Shown here: one piece after another, positions 8,156 through 15,140 of the stretch
Layout of the letters: the number at the start of each line of letters is the position of its first letter
Numbering within the stretch: the first letter of the stretch is position 1
NCBI GenBank assembly: GCA_011049545.1
Contig: DRHQ01000156.1
Span: 1 to 36,961 of the forward strand
Direction: 5' to 3'
Source of the DNA: Candidatus Aminicenantota bacterium
GTDB taxonomy: Bacteria > Acidobacteriota > Aminicenantia > Aminicenantales > Aminicenantaceae
Length of the DNA: 36,961 nucleotides
Translations under genes and position numbers: made by a program
The notes under the pieces: generated by a model
Database searches by the model: none
Seen by the model: only the letters and a program-made list of their open reading frames with translations
What the model was told of the DNA's origin: nothing

Positions 8156-8485
8156 TCAGAAACGTCTTCTACCCCCACCGCCTCCGCCTCCTGGACGGCC
8201 AAAACCTCCGCCGCCTCCTCCTCCTCCTCTGCCTCGATCATCGTTACGAGGGCGGGCCTCATTGACCCTAAGAGCACTCCCCTTCAGATCTTTGCCATCA
8301 AGCCCAGTAATCGCGGCCTGAGCCTCGGAACTTTTGGACATTTCAACAAATCCAAATCCTCTTGGATCACCGGTGAACTTGTCTTTGATGATCTTGACAG
8401 TCGAAACCTCCCCGAAGGCCTCAAAGGCTTCTTTCAAATCGCCTTCAGTAGCCTCGCGTGGCAAATTACCTACATAAATATTCAT
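8156..8485 (-). CDS. Single-RRM RNA-binding protein with glycine-rich tail
   Basis: 109 residues; AAGGAAG lies six bases before the ATG. One RRM fills residues 1-78 with RNP2 IYVGNL (3-8) and RNP1 RGFGFVEM (42-49), including the two RNA-stacking Phe positions. The tail from about residue 84 is almost all Gly, with Arg, Phe and Pro, ending RRRF. This is the layout of bacterial Rbp proteins, first known in cyanobacteria, where several are cold-induced and bind RNA. The tail may drive self-association (inference). A well-formed promoter lies at 8619-8647, leaving a leader of about 127 nt with a 13-bp inverted repeat, which suggests post-transcriptional control. Confidence 0.93.
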   Translation of the reverse strand: MNIYVGNLPREATEGDLKEAFEAFGEVSTVKIIKDKFTGDPRGFGFVEMSKSSEAQAAITGLDGKDLKGSALRVNEARPRNDDRGRGGGGGGGGFGRPGGGGGGGRRRF

Positions 8486-8537
8486 TCTAACTTCCTTTAA
8501 ATATTGGATTTTTTATAAGGGGAGGACGTTTTTTTTA

Positions 8538-8614
8538 CATATTGAAATTTTCCCTCATCCCTTATGGTCACTGTTTGTTTTTTCAACTGCACAGTTCTTC
8601 TAAATTTCAATATG
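8538..8614 (-). promoter_or_regulatory. Structured 5' leader of the RRM gene
   Basis: Two 13-base arms, 8602-8614 and 8538-8550, are perfect reverse complements (CATATTGAAATTT and AAATTTCAATATG) and enclose 51 bases. Taking the promoter at 8619-8647, transcription would start about 8612, so the first arm sits at the very 5' end of the mRNA. Nearer the gene, CCTTATAAA (about 8515-8523) can pair with TTTAAAGG overlapping the ribosome site. The arms are directly visible; a regulatory switch is inference. Confidence 0.5.
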
Positions 8615-8618
8615 AATG

Positions 8619-8647
8619 ATAGTATCACAGAAATAATATAGCGTCAA
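8619..8647 (-). promoter_or_regulatory. Promoter of RRM gene
   Basis: On the minus strand: TTGACG (8642-8647), 17-bp spacer ending TGA, TACTAT (8619-8624). Shares the T-rich spacer and extended -10 of the other promoters in the window. Confidence 0.65.
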
Positions 8648-8677
8648 TGAAAATCAAGCCCTCCCCAGGATGCTTTT

Positions 8678-9016
8678 TTATGATGATTTTTTCTTCTTAA
8701 CTGCTTTTGTCATCTCGTTTTTTTTCTGTGTTTTTTTCCACTTTTTGACACGCTCACTCATATCGTCGATTGCTACCTTCATAGACTCTCCCCACTCTTT
8801 CATCCTACCGGATAAATTCTCCAACGGGGGATTGAGCGCGCTTCCCAGCTCCTTGAGCTTCTCACCTAGTTCGGCCAGCGATGGTTCAATGGCCTTTTCA
8901 AAATCTCGCAGCTTCTTTCCTGCTTTATCAAGATGTGGCTTGATCTCCTCACCGATTTCCTTGAATTTGTCTCCGATCTCGGTAAAAATATCTTTCTCAT
9001 CCTTCTTCTTGCTCAT
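8678..9016 (-). CDS. Lysine-rich amphipathic helical protein
   Basis: 112 residues; AAAAGGAGAGG precedes the ATG by four bases. There is no signal peptide or membrane segment. The sequence is charged and helical with 11-residue-like periodicity: units such as EIGDKFKEIGEEIKP, LAELGEKLKELG and MKEWGESMKVA recur, suggesting coiled-coil or apolipoprotein-like amphipathic helices. The C-terminus is a basic K-rich tail. I do not recognise a named family; membrane-surface or nucleic-acid contact are both possible. It starts 45 bp after the TPR gene at 9062-9364 and is probably in the same transcript. The opposite strand is also open here, but it lacks a ribosome site and reads as a shadow. Confidence 0.65.
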   Translation of the reverse strand: MSKKKDEKDIFTEIGDKFKEIGEEIKPHLDKAGKKLRDFEKAIEPSLAELGEKLKELGSALNPPLENLSGRMKEWGESMKVAIDDMSERVKKWKKTQKKNEMTKAVKKKKSS

Positions 9017-9061
9017 ATTCCTCTCCTTTTAACCCTAATAGGTATGACTTTTATTTAAAGC

Positions 9062-9364
9062 TTAACTCCTCTTTTTTTTCTTTCTCACAGCAAGGAGAGT
9101 TTCTATAGATAAATTATTTATTGCCGCTCGCGCCATATTTTTATATATTGGCTGCTTAAATAAAGTTTCAGCCCGCTCATAGTATTCAAGAGCATCTTTG
9201 GTTTTACCTATCTTTTCAAATTCATGTCCAAGCTCGTAGGCAACCAGGCCGTCATTTGTACTTAAAAATAACGCTTCAAGACATGAAATCACTTTTTTTG
9301 AAGAAACAAGCTGGCGGCAATCTTTTATTTTATTTTCTAGGCTTTTGCGGGCAACTTTAGGCAT
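9062..9364 (-). CDS. Small TPR-like protein
   Basis: 100 residues; GAGGGAG lies about eight bases before the ATG. Residues 35-72 form a TPR-like helix pair (AYELGHEFEKIGKTKDALEYYERAETLF). The N-terminal 30 residues are basic and may form another helical pair; the C-terminus ends in KKKKRS. It lacks a signal peptide. Probably a cytoplasmic protein-interaction adaptor; no partner can be named. It heads a two-gene transcript with the helical protein at 8678-9016, from a strong promoter at 9492-9520. Confidence 0.65.
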   Translation of the reverse strand: MPKVARKSLENKIKDCRQLVSSKKVISCLEALFLSTNDGLVAYELGHEFEKIGKTKDALEYYERAETLFKQPIYKNMARAAINNLSIETLLAVRKKKKRS

Positions 9365-9432
9365 AACACAAACTCCCTCTATATATTATTTTTGAGCTAT
9401 TCTGTATAAACATATTTAATATATTGGCATTC

Positions 9433-9445
9433 GACCTGACAGGTC
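9433..9445. promoter_or_regulatory. GACCTG-A-CAGGTC dyad, operator-like
   Basis: A perfect six-bp inverted repeat around one base, in the predicted leader of the TPR gene about 40-52 nt after its start site. Length and symmetry suit a repressor dimer; no regulator is known. Confidence 0.35.
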
Positions 9446-9491
9446 AAATTATCTCCTGAATCTCACTCCTTTTTCAATTTTTATTAGATAC

Positions 9492-9520
9492 CTAATAGCA
9501 CATGAAAAATATGATGTCAA
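9492..9520 (-). promoter_or_regulatory. Promoter of TPR/helical-protein operon
   Basis: On the minus strand: TTGACA (9515-9520), 17-bp spacer ending TGC, TATTAG (9492-9497). Leader about 120 nt. Confidence 0.65.
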
Positions 9521-9605
9521 AAGTTAAGATAGTCTTCAATACCTCAAAACCATAAATAATGTAGAAATGAATGTGATAATTTCCGGCTTGTCGCCGGGGG
9601 CATAT

Positions 9606-9634
9606 TTGACATTAATTTTTTCCTATGCTAGAAG
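9606..9634 (+). promoter_or_regulatory. Promoter of trkA
   Basis: TTGACA (9606-9611), 17-bp T-rich spacer ending TGC, TAGAAG (9629-9634). Start near 9641, about 62 nt before the trkA ATG. Confidence 0.65.
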
Positions 9635-9702
9635 CTAAATAAGGAAGATAGAGGAGGAAATTAAAGCAATTCAGGTAAATTAAGAAGAATAAATAGACGA
9701 AC

Positions 9703-11043
9703 ATGAACATCATAATAGTAGGCGCAGGTGAAGTTGGCCTTCATCTGGCCAAGCGACTTTCAGCAGAAAAGCATAACATTACTGTACTGGAAAAAAATCC
9801 TAAAAAAGCGCGTTATGCAGAAGAACACCTTGATGCCTTGGTCATAGTTGGTTCAGGTTCCAGTGTGAAAGATTTGAATAAGGCTAACATAGGCCAGACA
9901 GATGTTTTCGCTTGCCTCACTAATTCAGACGAAGTCAATCTCCTGAGTTGCCGGTTTGCTCAAAAATTAAATGTTCCCTATAAAATCGCTCGCATTCGCA
10001 ATCCTGAATACACCCGGCCCGATTTTATTCTGTCGAACTTCGAGATGGGTATTGACCTTCTTGTTCATCCTGAAAGAGAAACAGCCGATGCCATCGTCCG
10101 CCTGATTCACCAAAGCAGCGCAACTGGCGTGGTGGAGTTTAAGGGTGGTGATATTCAACTATTGGGTATCCGCCTGGAACAAAACTCTCCTGTATTAGGG
10201 AAGACTATAGGAGAACTCTGGCAAGAACATGGAAACATTGCCGCCCGCATCGTTGCCATTAAACGGAAGGAACACACATTAATACCTGGCGGGAGCGAAA
10301 TCCTGGTTGCCGGAGATCAAATATTTGTCATCTGTGAAAAGAAACTGATTCCTACTGTTGTGCATATCACGGGCAAAGAAGATGTCTCCATTCAAAATAT
10401 CATGATTCTCGGTGGGGGTTTAGTCGGGCAGTTTGTGGCCGAAAGCTTAGAGGATGCTATTAACGTCAAAATCATTGAAAGCCGCTCGGATAAGTCAGAA
10501 AAGATCGCCAATTCACTCAAAAAAACATTGGTTATTCATGGAGATGGCACTGATGTAGACCTTTTAGCAACGGAGGGCATCCTTAATATGGATGCCTTTA
10601 TCGCGACAACCGGCGATGATGAGACAAACATTATTTGTACCCTTATAGCCAAGCATCTAAAAGTGCCCCGCACTATTGCCTTAGTGAATAAAACCGAATA
10701 TCTTCCTATTACTCCTACAATCGGTCTGGATGCGGTTGTGAGCAAAAAATTGATTACGGTTAATTCCATGCTGCGTTTCATCCGGAGAAGCACGATTGAA
10801 AGCATTGCCTCAATTCCAGGCTTAGATGCAGAGGTTATTGAAATAATTCCCCAACAGGGTTCCAAAATTACAAAAAGCCTATTAAAAAATTTGCATTTTC
10901 GTCCATCTATAATCTTAGGTTCTGTGACTCGCAATAATAAAGTGATTATTCCTACTGGGGAAACCCAGATAGAAGCCGGGGATCGTGTGGTGATTTTTGC
11001 CCTCCAGAAAGCACTCCCTGATGTAGAGAGATTATTTAAATAA
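9703..11043 (+). CDS. trkA: Trk potassium uptake regulatory subunit TrkA
   Basis: 446 residues, the full TrkA length, with two RCK units. The first Rossmann domain opens at residue 1 with NIIIVGAGEVG, and a second at about 233 with ILGGGLVGQ; each is followed by a TrkA-C domain. It binds NAD(H)/ATP at the cytoplasmic face of the TrkH channel and gates K+ entry. An in-frame TAG at 9694 excludes an earlier start. The ribosome site near the ATG is poor, while a strong GAGGAGG sits about 45 bases upstream (9651-9657) with no usual start codon next to it. trkH follows after 74 bp, so the pair forms an operon driven from 9606-9634. Confidence 0.96.
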   Translation: MNIIIVGAGEVGLHLAKRLSAEKHNITVLEKNPKKARYAEEHLDALVIVGSGSSVKDLNKANIGQTDVFACLTNSDEVNLLSCRFAQKLNVPYKIARIRNPEYTRPDFILSNFEMGIDLLVHPERETADAIVRLIHQSSATGVVEFKGGDIQLLGIRLEQNSPVLGKTIGELWQEHGNIAARIVAIKRKEHTLIPGGSEILVAGDQIFVICEKKLIPTVVHITGKEDVSIQNIMILGGGLVGQFVAESLEDAINVKIIESRSDKSEKIANSLKKTLVIHGDGTDVDLLATEGILNMDAFIATTGDDETNIICTLIAKHLKVPRTIALVNKTEYLPITPTIGLDAVVSKKLITVNSMLRFIRRSTIESIASIPGLDAEVIEIIPQQGSKITKSLLKNLHFRPSIILGSVTRNNKVIIPTGETQIEAGDRVVIFALQKALPDVERLFK

Positions 11044-11117
11044 TCTGAAGCGTTAATGGAGATATTTTCCATCCTTAGTTGATTGAATAAAATCAAATAT
11101 AACCTGACAGTTTTCTT

Positions 11118-12563
11118 ATGCATATTAAATTAGTTGTCCACGTTCTTGGATTGCTTTTAATTTTTCTCTCCGCAGTGATGCTTCTGCCAATCCCCTTCTC
11201 GCTCTACTACGGTGACGGTGTTCATCTTTACTTTATCATTTCAGCCTTAATAACCTTTTTAGTAGGTTTTACCGCCTTCAAACTAACCAGTCTGGATCAA
11301 GATGTTCACGCTCGTGAGGGTTTTGCGATTGTTAGCCTGGGCTGGATTTCTTTTGCTTTGTTCGGATGTCTGCCTTTTATTCTTTCGGGATATATTCCAT
11401 CCCTGACTGATGCTTTTTTCGAAACCATGTCCGGCTTCACTACCACGGGAGCCACCATCTTAGTTGATATTGAAGGTCTTCCTCACGGAATTCTCTTCTG
11501 GCGTAGCCTTACCCAGTGGCTTGGAGGCATGGGTATCATCGTTCTCACGATAGCAATTCTTCCCTTTCTTGGTGTGGGAGGAATGCAGCTTTTTAAGGCC
11601 GAAGTACCGGGGCCAACTCCCGACAAGCTAACCCCGCGGGTCACACAAACCGCTAAAATACTGTGGGGTGTGTATGTTTTAATCTCCGCCGTTGAAACGC
11701 TTTTATTAATGCTGGGGGGAATGAATCTTTTTGAATCTCTTTGTCATACTTTTGCGACGATGGCAACTGGCGGCTTCTCAATAAAAAATGCCAGTATAGG
11801 TCACTATAACAGCGCTTATGTTGATTATGTCATCATCTTTTTCATGCTTGCTGCCGGGACAAATTTTTCCCTGCATTATCGCTTCCTAAAAAAAGAATTT
11901 AAAAGCTACATCAAAAACAATGAATGGCGGCTTTTTGTCTTTTTAATCTGCAGCTCCACGCTTCTTATCGGCTTCCATACTTTTTCGCAGCAGTATTCAA
12001 ATGCAGGAATGGCTTTTCGTAAAACATTGTTTCAAGTAACCTCTATTTGCACCACTACTGGCTTCACGACGGCTGATTTTGAGCAGTGGGCATTTAGTTC
12101 GCAATTTATCCTTTTAATATTAATGTTTTGCGGCGGATGTGCAGGGAGCACAGGTGGAGGGATGAAAATCATCCGCCTCTATATTCTGATTAAGTTTGTT
12201 ATTGCCGAAATAAGGCACTTGATGCATCCTAAAGCGGTTATCCCCATCCGGGTGGGAAATGTAGTCATCCCTCGCGATACTGTAAGAAACATTCTTGGTT
12301 TTTTAGCGCTGCTGACCGGGCTGTTTATCGGCGGAGTGATAGTGATGACTATTTTAGGGTTGGACCTTGTGTCAGCTTTTTCGGCTGTAGCGGCTACTCT
12401 GAACAACGTTGGCCCTGGTTTGGGCAGTGTGGGCCCGACCTATAATTACGCTCATATACCCCTGATTGGAAAATGGGTGCTTTCTTTTTTTATGCTGGCC
12501 GGACGTTTAGAAGTTTATACAGTACTTATCCTCCTCGCGCCTTCTTTCTGGAAAAAATCTTAA
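11118..12563 (+). CDS. trkH: Trk potassium channel subunit TrkH
   Basis: 481 residues, polytopic, usual TrkH size. The four pore-loop signatures of the SKT superfamily are visible: TTTGATI near residue 110, ATGGFS near 217, TTTGFTTADF near 314 and NNVGPGLGSVGP near 431, each carrying the conserved filter glycine. The protein forms the inner-membrane K+ pathway and needs TrkA, encoded 74 bp upstream. The ribosome site is weak, which may mean translation depends on trkA read-through. A hairpin with a T-run at 12591-12619 ends the operon. It is convergent with the S9A peptidase gene. Confidence 0.96.
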   Translation: MHIKLVVHVLGLLLIFLSAVMLLPIPFSLYYGDGVHLYFIISALITFLVGFTAFKLTSLDQDVHAREGFAIVSLGWISFALFGCLPFILSGYIPSLTDAFFETMSGFTTTGATILVDIEGLPHGILFWRSLTQWLGGMGIIVLTIAILPFLGVGGMQLFKAEVPGPTPDKLTPRVTQTAKILWGVYVLISAVETLLLMLGGMNLFESLCHTFATMATGGFSIKNASIGHYNSAYVDYVIIFFMLAAGTNFSLHYRFLKKEFKSYIKNNEWRLFVFLICSSTLLIGFHTFSQQYSNAGMAFRKTLFQVTSICTTTGFTTADFEQWAFSSQFILLILMFCGGCAGSTGGGMKIIRLYILIKFVIAEIRHLMHPKAVIPIRVGNVVIPRDTVRNILGFLALLTGLFIGGVIVMTILGLDLVSAFSAVAATLNNVGPGLGSVGPTYNYAHIPLIGKWVLSFFMLAGRLEVYTVLILLAPSFWKKS

Positions 12564-12586
12564 TTAAATGCGGGGTTCCTTCTTTT

Positions 12587-12613
12587 GTAGGGGTTTAATT
12601 TATTAAACCCACC
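12587..12613 (-). repeat. Palindromic repeat, copy B (variant stem)
   Basis: Same element as the other copies but on the minus strand, with stem GGGTTTAAT/ATTAAACCC. Two stem pairs differ from the usual GGGCTTGAT/ATCAAGCCC, and both sides changed together. It forms the trkH terminator. Confidence 0.75.
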
Positions 12614-12619
12614 TTTTTT
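12591..12619 (+). terminator. Rho-independent terminator of trkAH
   Basis: Hairpin 12591-12610 (GGGTTTAAT/ATTAAACCC) followed by ACC and six T, 28 bp after the trkH stop. Confidence 0.75.
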
Positions 12620-12665
12620 GTTTAAACGTATGATTGATAAATTTAGCCTATTTATTTATAAAATC

Positions 12666-12693
12666 AAAAATGTGGGCTTGATGAATCAAGCCC
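12666..12693 (-). terminator. Terminator of S9A peptidase gene (repeat-derived)
   Basis: On the minus strand, stem GGGCTTGAT/ATCAAGCCC (12674-12693) followed by ACA and a T-run (plus strand A 12666-12670). About 80 nt after the stop codon at 12772. Confidence 0.6.
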
Positions 12694-12697
12694 CTAC
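12672..12697 (+). repeat. Palindromic repeat, copy C
   Basis: Canonical copy: nine-base arms GGGCTTGAT and ATCAAGCCC around GA, flanked by GT and CCTAC. Confidence 0.85.
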
Positions 12698-12771
12698 AGT
12701 TTATTTTTTGATGTAATCCTGGTCCAGAACGGCTATGTTATTTTTTTCTTACTAGGTTCAGAACGACTATA

Positions 12772-14952
12772 TTATTTATTGATTCCGACTAGGTCCATCA
12801 TGAATGCGTATTCTAATGCGTACTCTATATACCTTCTAAAGCGGCCTGAAACCCCGCCGTGTCCTGCTTCCATATTTGTATGAAGTAACAAAATGTTATC
12901 ATCTGTCTTCAATGCTCTGAGCTTAGCCACCCACTTGGCCGGTTCAAAGTACTGAACTTGAGAATCGTGCAGGCCGGTTGTGACCAGCATCATAGGATAA
13001 TCCTTGGCTTCCACGTTATCATAAGGAGAATATGAAAGCATGTAATCGTAGTACTCCTTCTTATTAGGATCACCCCATTCGTCCCATTCAAAGGTTGTAA
13101 GTGGAATACTCGTATCAAGCATTGTTGTTACGACATCCACAAAGGGGACTGCAGCGATAACTCCTTTAAAAAGGTCAGGCCTCATATTAACGATAGCTCC
13201 CATCAGCAAGCCGCCAGCACTGCCTCCTTGAGCAAACAGCTTGTCAGGATTAGTGAATTTTTCAGCAACCAGATGCTCTGCGCAATCAATAAAATCTGTA
13301 AATGTATTTTTCTTTTTGAGGAGCTTACCTTCTTCATACCAGTATCGTCCCATCTCCTGTCCGCCGCGAATGTGGGCAATGGCATAAACAAAACCTCTAT
13401 CCAGGAGGCTTAACCTAACCGAGCTGAAACTGGCATTCATGATGGAACCGTACGAACCATAGCCGTAAAGGAAGAGAGGATTGGCTCCATTTTTTTCGAG
13501 CCCTTTTCGATACACTAAAGATATGGGAACTTTTGTGCCATCTCTGGCTGTAGCATAGAGTCTTTCTGCATGATAATTGTCTGAATCAAAATCACCAACA
13601 ACTTCCTGCTGTTTTAAAAGTGTTTTTTCCTTGGTATTCATATTGTAATCGAAAACAGATCTTGGAGTGGTAAGAGACGTATATTCATAACGAAGGAATG
13701 GAGTATCAATTTCAGGGTTCAACTCTATATAATATGAAGATGAAGATATAGAGGCATTATATGTTTCTTCCCCAAAATCAAGATAGTGTTCGCCTTTTTT
13801 ATCCCACCTCATTATCCTGAGGTTAGGCAAGCCATTTTTTCGTTCTTTAACAACAAGGAAATCTTTAAAGATTTCAAAATCCTGGAGCAAAACATCCTTA
13901 CGGTGAGGAATGACTTCTTCCCAGTTCCCTTTTGTAGTTTTATTGACAGGTGTTGCCATCAATCTAAAATTCTTCGCTTTGTAATTTGTCCTGATATAGA
14001 ATTTGTCTTTGTAGTGGTCCACATCGTATAAAAGGTCTTTCTCTCTCGGTTGTATTATCTTAAATTTTCCATCAGGATTGTTTACATCCAGGAAGCGGCA
14101 TTCGTCAGACAGAGTATGGCTTGATTCAATAAATAAATATTTCTTTGACTTTGATTTAGAGACGTACGTGGAGAAAGTTACATCTTTTTCCTCAAAGACT
14201 TCTTTATCCGATGATGGATCAGTCCCGAGTACGTGCTTTAGAATTTTGTACGAACGGAGTGTTTCTTCATCTTTGAGAGTATAGAAAACAGTTTTATTAT
14301 CATTTGCCCAAGCAGCTCTTCCTGATGTAATCGGAATTTTGTCCGGGAGTATTTCCCCCGTTTTCAGGTTTTTAAAATGAATCGTATACTTTCTTCTGCT
14401 AACCGTATCCACACCGAAAGCAAGAAGATTGTTATTGGAGCTTACTGAATAACCTGCAACACTATAATAATCATGCCCTTCAGCCATTTCGTTGACATTC
14501 AATAAGATCTCTTCTTCTGCTTCCATTGTACCTTTTCTCCTGCAGTAGATTCGGTATTCTCCCCCTTCCTCGTAGCGTGAATAATAGTAATAACCGCTTT
14601 CTTTATAAGGAACAGACATCTCTTCCTTCTTAATCCTTCCTACAATTTCATCGTAGAGTTTGATCTGAAAAGACTCTGTATGCTTCATCACTGCATCTTT
14701 GTATTCATTCTCTTCCGTTAAGTAGACGATAACCTCAGGGTTTTCCCGCTCATTGAGCCAGTAATAATCATCTATCCGCGTATCGCCGTGAATCGTTAAT
14801 TCCTTTGGAATCTTTTTAGCAACCGGCGGTTCAGGCATTTCAGTTGCCATTTTGCACCCTGTAAAACCTGAACTAATTAACAATACGAGGGAAACTACGG
14901 CAAACCCGAGTATGGTACGCTTAGGCCATCCGTTAATTTTTATATTTTTCAT
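12772..14952 (-). CDS. S9A prolyl oligopeptidase family (oligopeptidase B-like), lipoprotein
   Basis: 726 residues; AAGGAGGAA lies six bases before the ATG. The signal sequence ends SGFTGC with lipidation cysteine 33, so unlike most oligopeptidase B enzymes it should be exported and anchored. The PtrB-type opening (DDYYWLNERENPEVIVYL, about 64-81) precedes a beta-propeller. The C-terminal alpha/beta-hydrolase has S578 (GGSAGG), D663 (LHDSQV) and H698 (AGHGG), a complete triad. It should cleave short peptides after basic or prolyl residues; the specificity is not readable here. The promoter at 15047-15075 gives a leader of about 88 nt. Convergent with trkH. Confidence 0.94.
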   Translation of the reverse strand: MKNIKINGWPKRTILGFAVVSLVLLISSGFTGCKMATEMPEPPVAKKIPKELTIHGDTRIDDYYWLNERENPEVIVYLTEENEYKDAVMKHTESFQIKLYDEIVGRIKKEEMSVPYKESGYYYYSRYEEGGEYRIYCRRKGTMEAEEEILLNVNEMAEGHDYYSVAGYSVSSNNNLLAFGVDTVSRRKYTIHFKNLKTGEILPDKIPITSGRAAWANDNKTVFYTLKDEETLRSYKILKHVLGTDPSSDKEVFEEKDVTFSTYVSKSKSKKYLFIESSHTLSDECRFLDVNNPDGKFKIIQPREKDLLYDVDHYKDKFYIRTNYKAKNFRLMATPVNKTTKGNWEEVIPHRKDVLLQDFEIFKDFLVVKERKNGLPNLRIMRWDKKGEHYLDFGEETYNASISSSSYYIELNPEIDTPFLRYEYTSLTTPRSVFDYNMNTKEKTLLKQQEVVGDFDSDNYHAERLYATARDGTKVPISLVYRKGLEKNGANPLFLYGYGSYGSIMNASFSSVRLSLLDRGFVYAIAHIRGGQEMGRYWYEEGKLLKKKNTFTDFIDCAEHLVAEKFTNPDKLFAQGGSAGGLLMGAIVNMRPDLFKGVIAAVPFVDVVTTMLDTSIPLTTFEWDEWGDPNKKEYYDYMLSYSPYDNVEAKDYPMMLVTTGLHDSQVQYFEPAKWVAKLRALKTDDNILLLHTNMEAGHGGVSGRFRRYIEYALEYAFMMDLVGINK

Positions 14953-15046
14953 TAATTCCTCCTTCCTTTAGTTTTTTGGAATAAATAGGCTTGTAATCGT
15001 TTAACCAATCTTATGTTTGAATTTTATCAACTGATTCCGTCTATCG

Positions 15047-15075
15047 TTTTTATCACTGGCAAAGATTAATGTCAA
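15047..15075 (-). promoter_or_regulatory. Promoter of S9A peptidase gene
   Basis: On the minus strand: TTGACA (15070-15075), 17-bp spacer ending TGA, TAAAAA (15047-15052). Confidence 0.65.
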
Positions 15076-15140
15076 ACAGGAACAATAGAAGAAATTCGAG
15101 CTTCTGTTTTTTAACTAGACCTTTTTTTTTTAGCCCAGCA

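Larger units (their letters stand above)
9365..9702. other. Divergent intergenic region with two promoters
   Basis: 338 bp between the TPR gene and trkA. It holds promoters in both directions (9492-9520 minus, 9606-9634 plus), a 13-bp dyad at 9433-9445 and a CCGGC/GCCGG hairpin at 9583-9597 just upstream of the trkA -35. No coding sequence is visible. Confidence 0.65.

Noticed and set aside
8067..8321. Plus-strand ORF with a proline-rich run
   Set aside because: It begins at a TTG without a ribosome site, and the proline run is simply the antisense of the RRM glycine tail.
8670..9032. 120-residue plus-strand ORF opposite the helical protein gene
   Set aside because: No ribosome site, hydrophobic/Ser-Phe composition typical of an antisense shadow of a Lys/Glu-rich gene; the minus-strand frame has a clear Shine-Dalgarno.
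10536..11123. 195-residue minus-strand ORF over trkA
   Set aside because: Lies inside trkA, no ribosome site, no recognisable motif.
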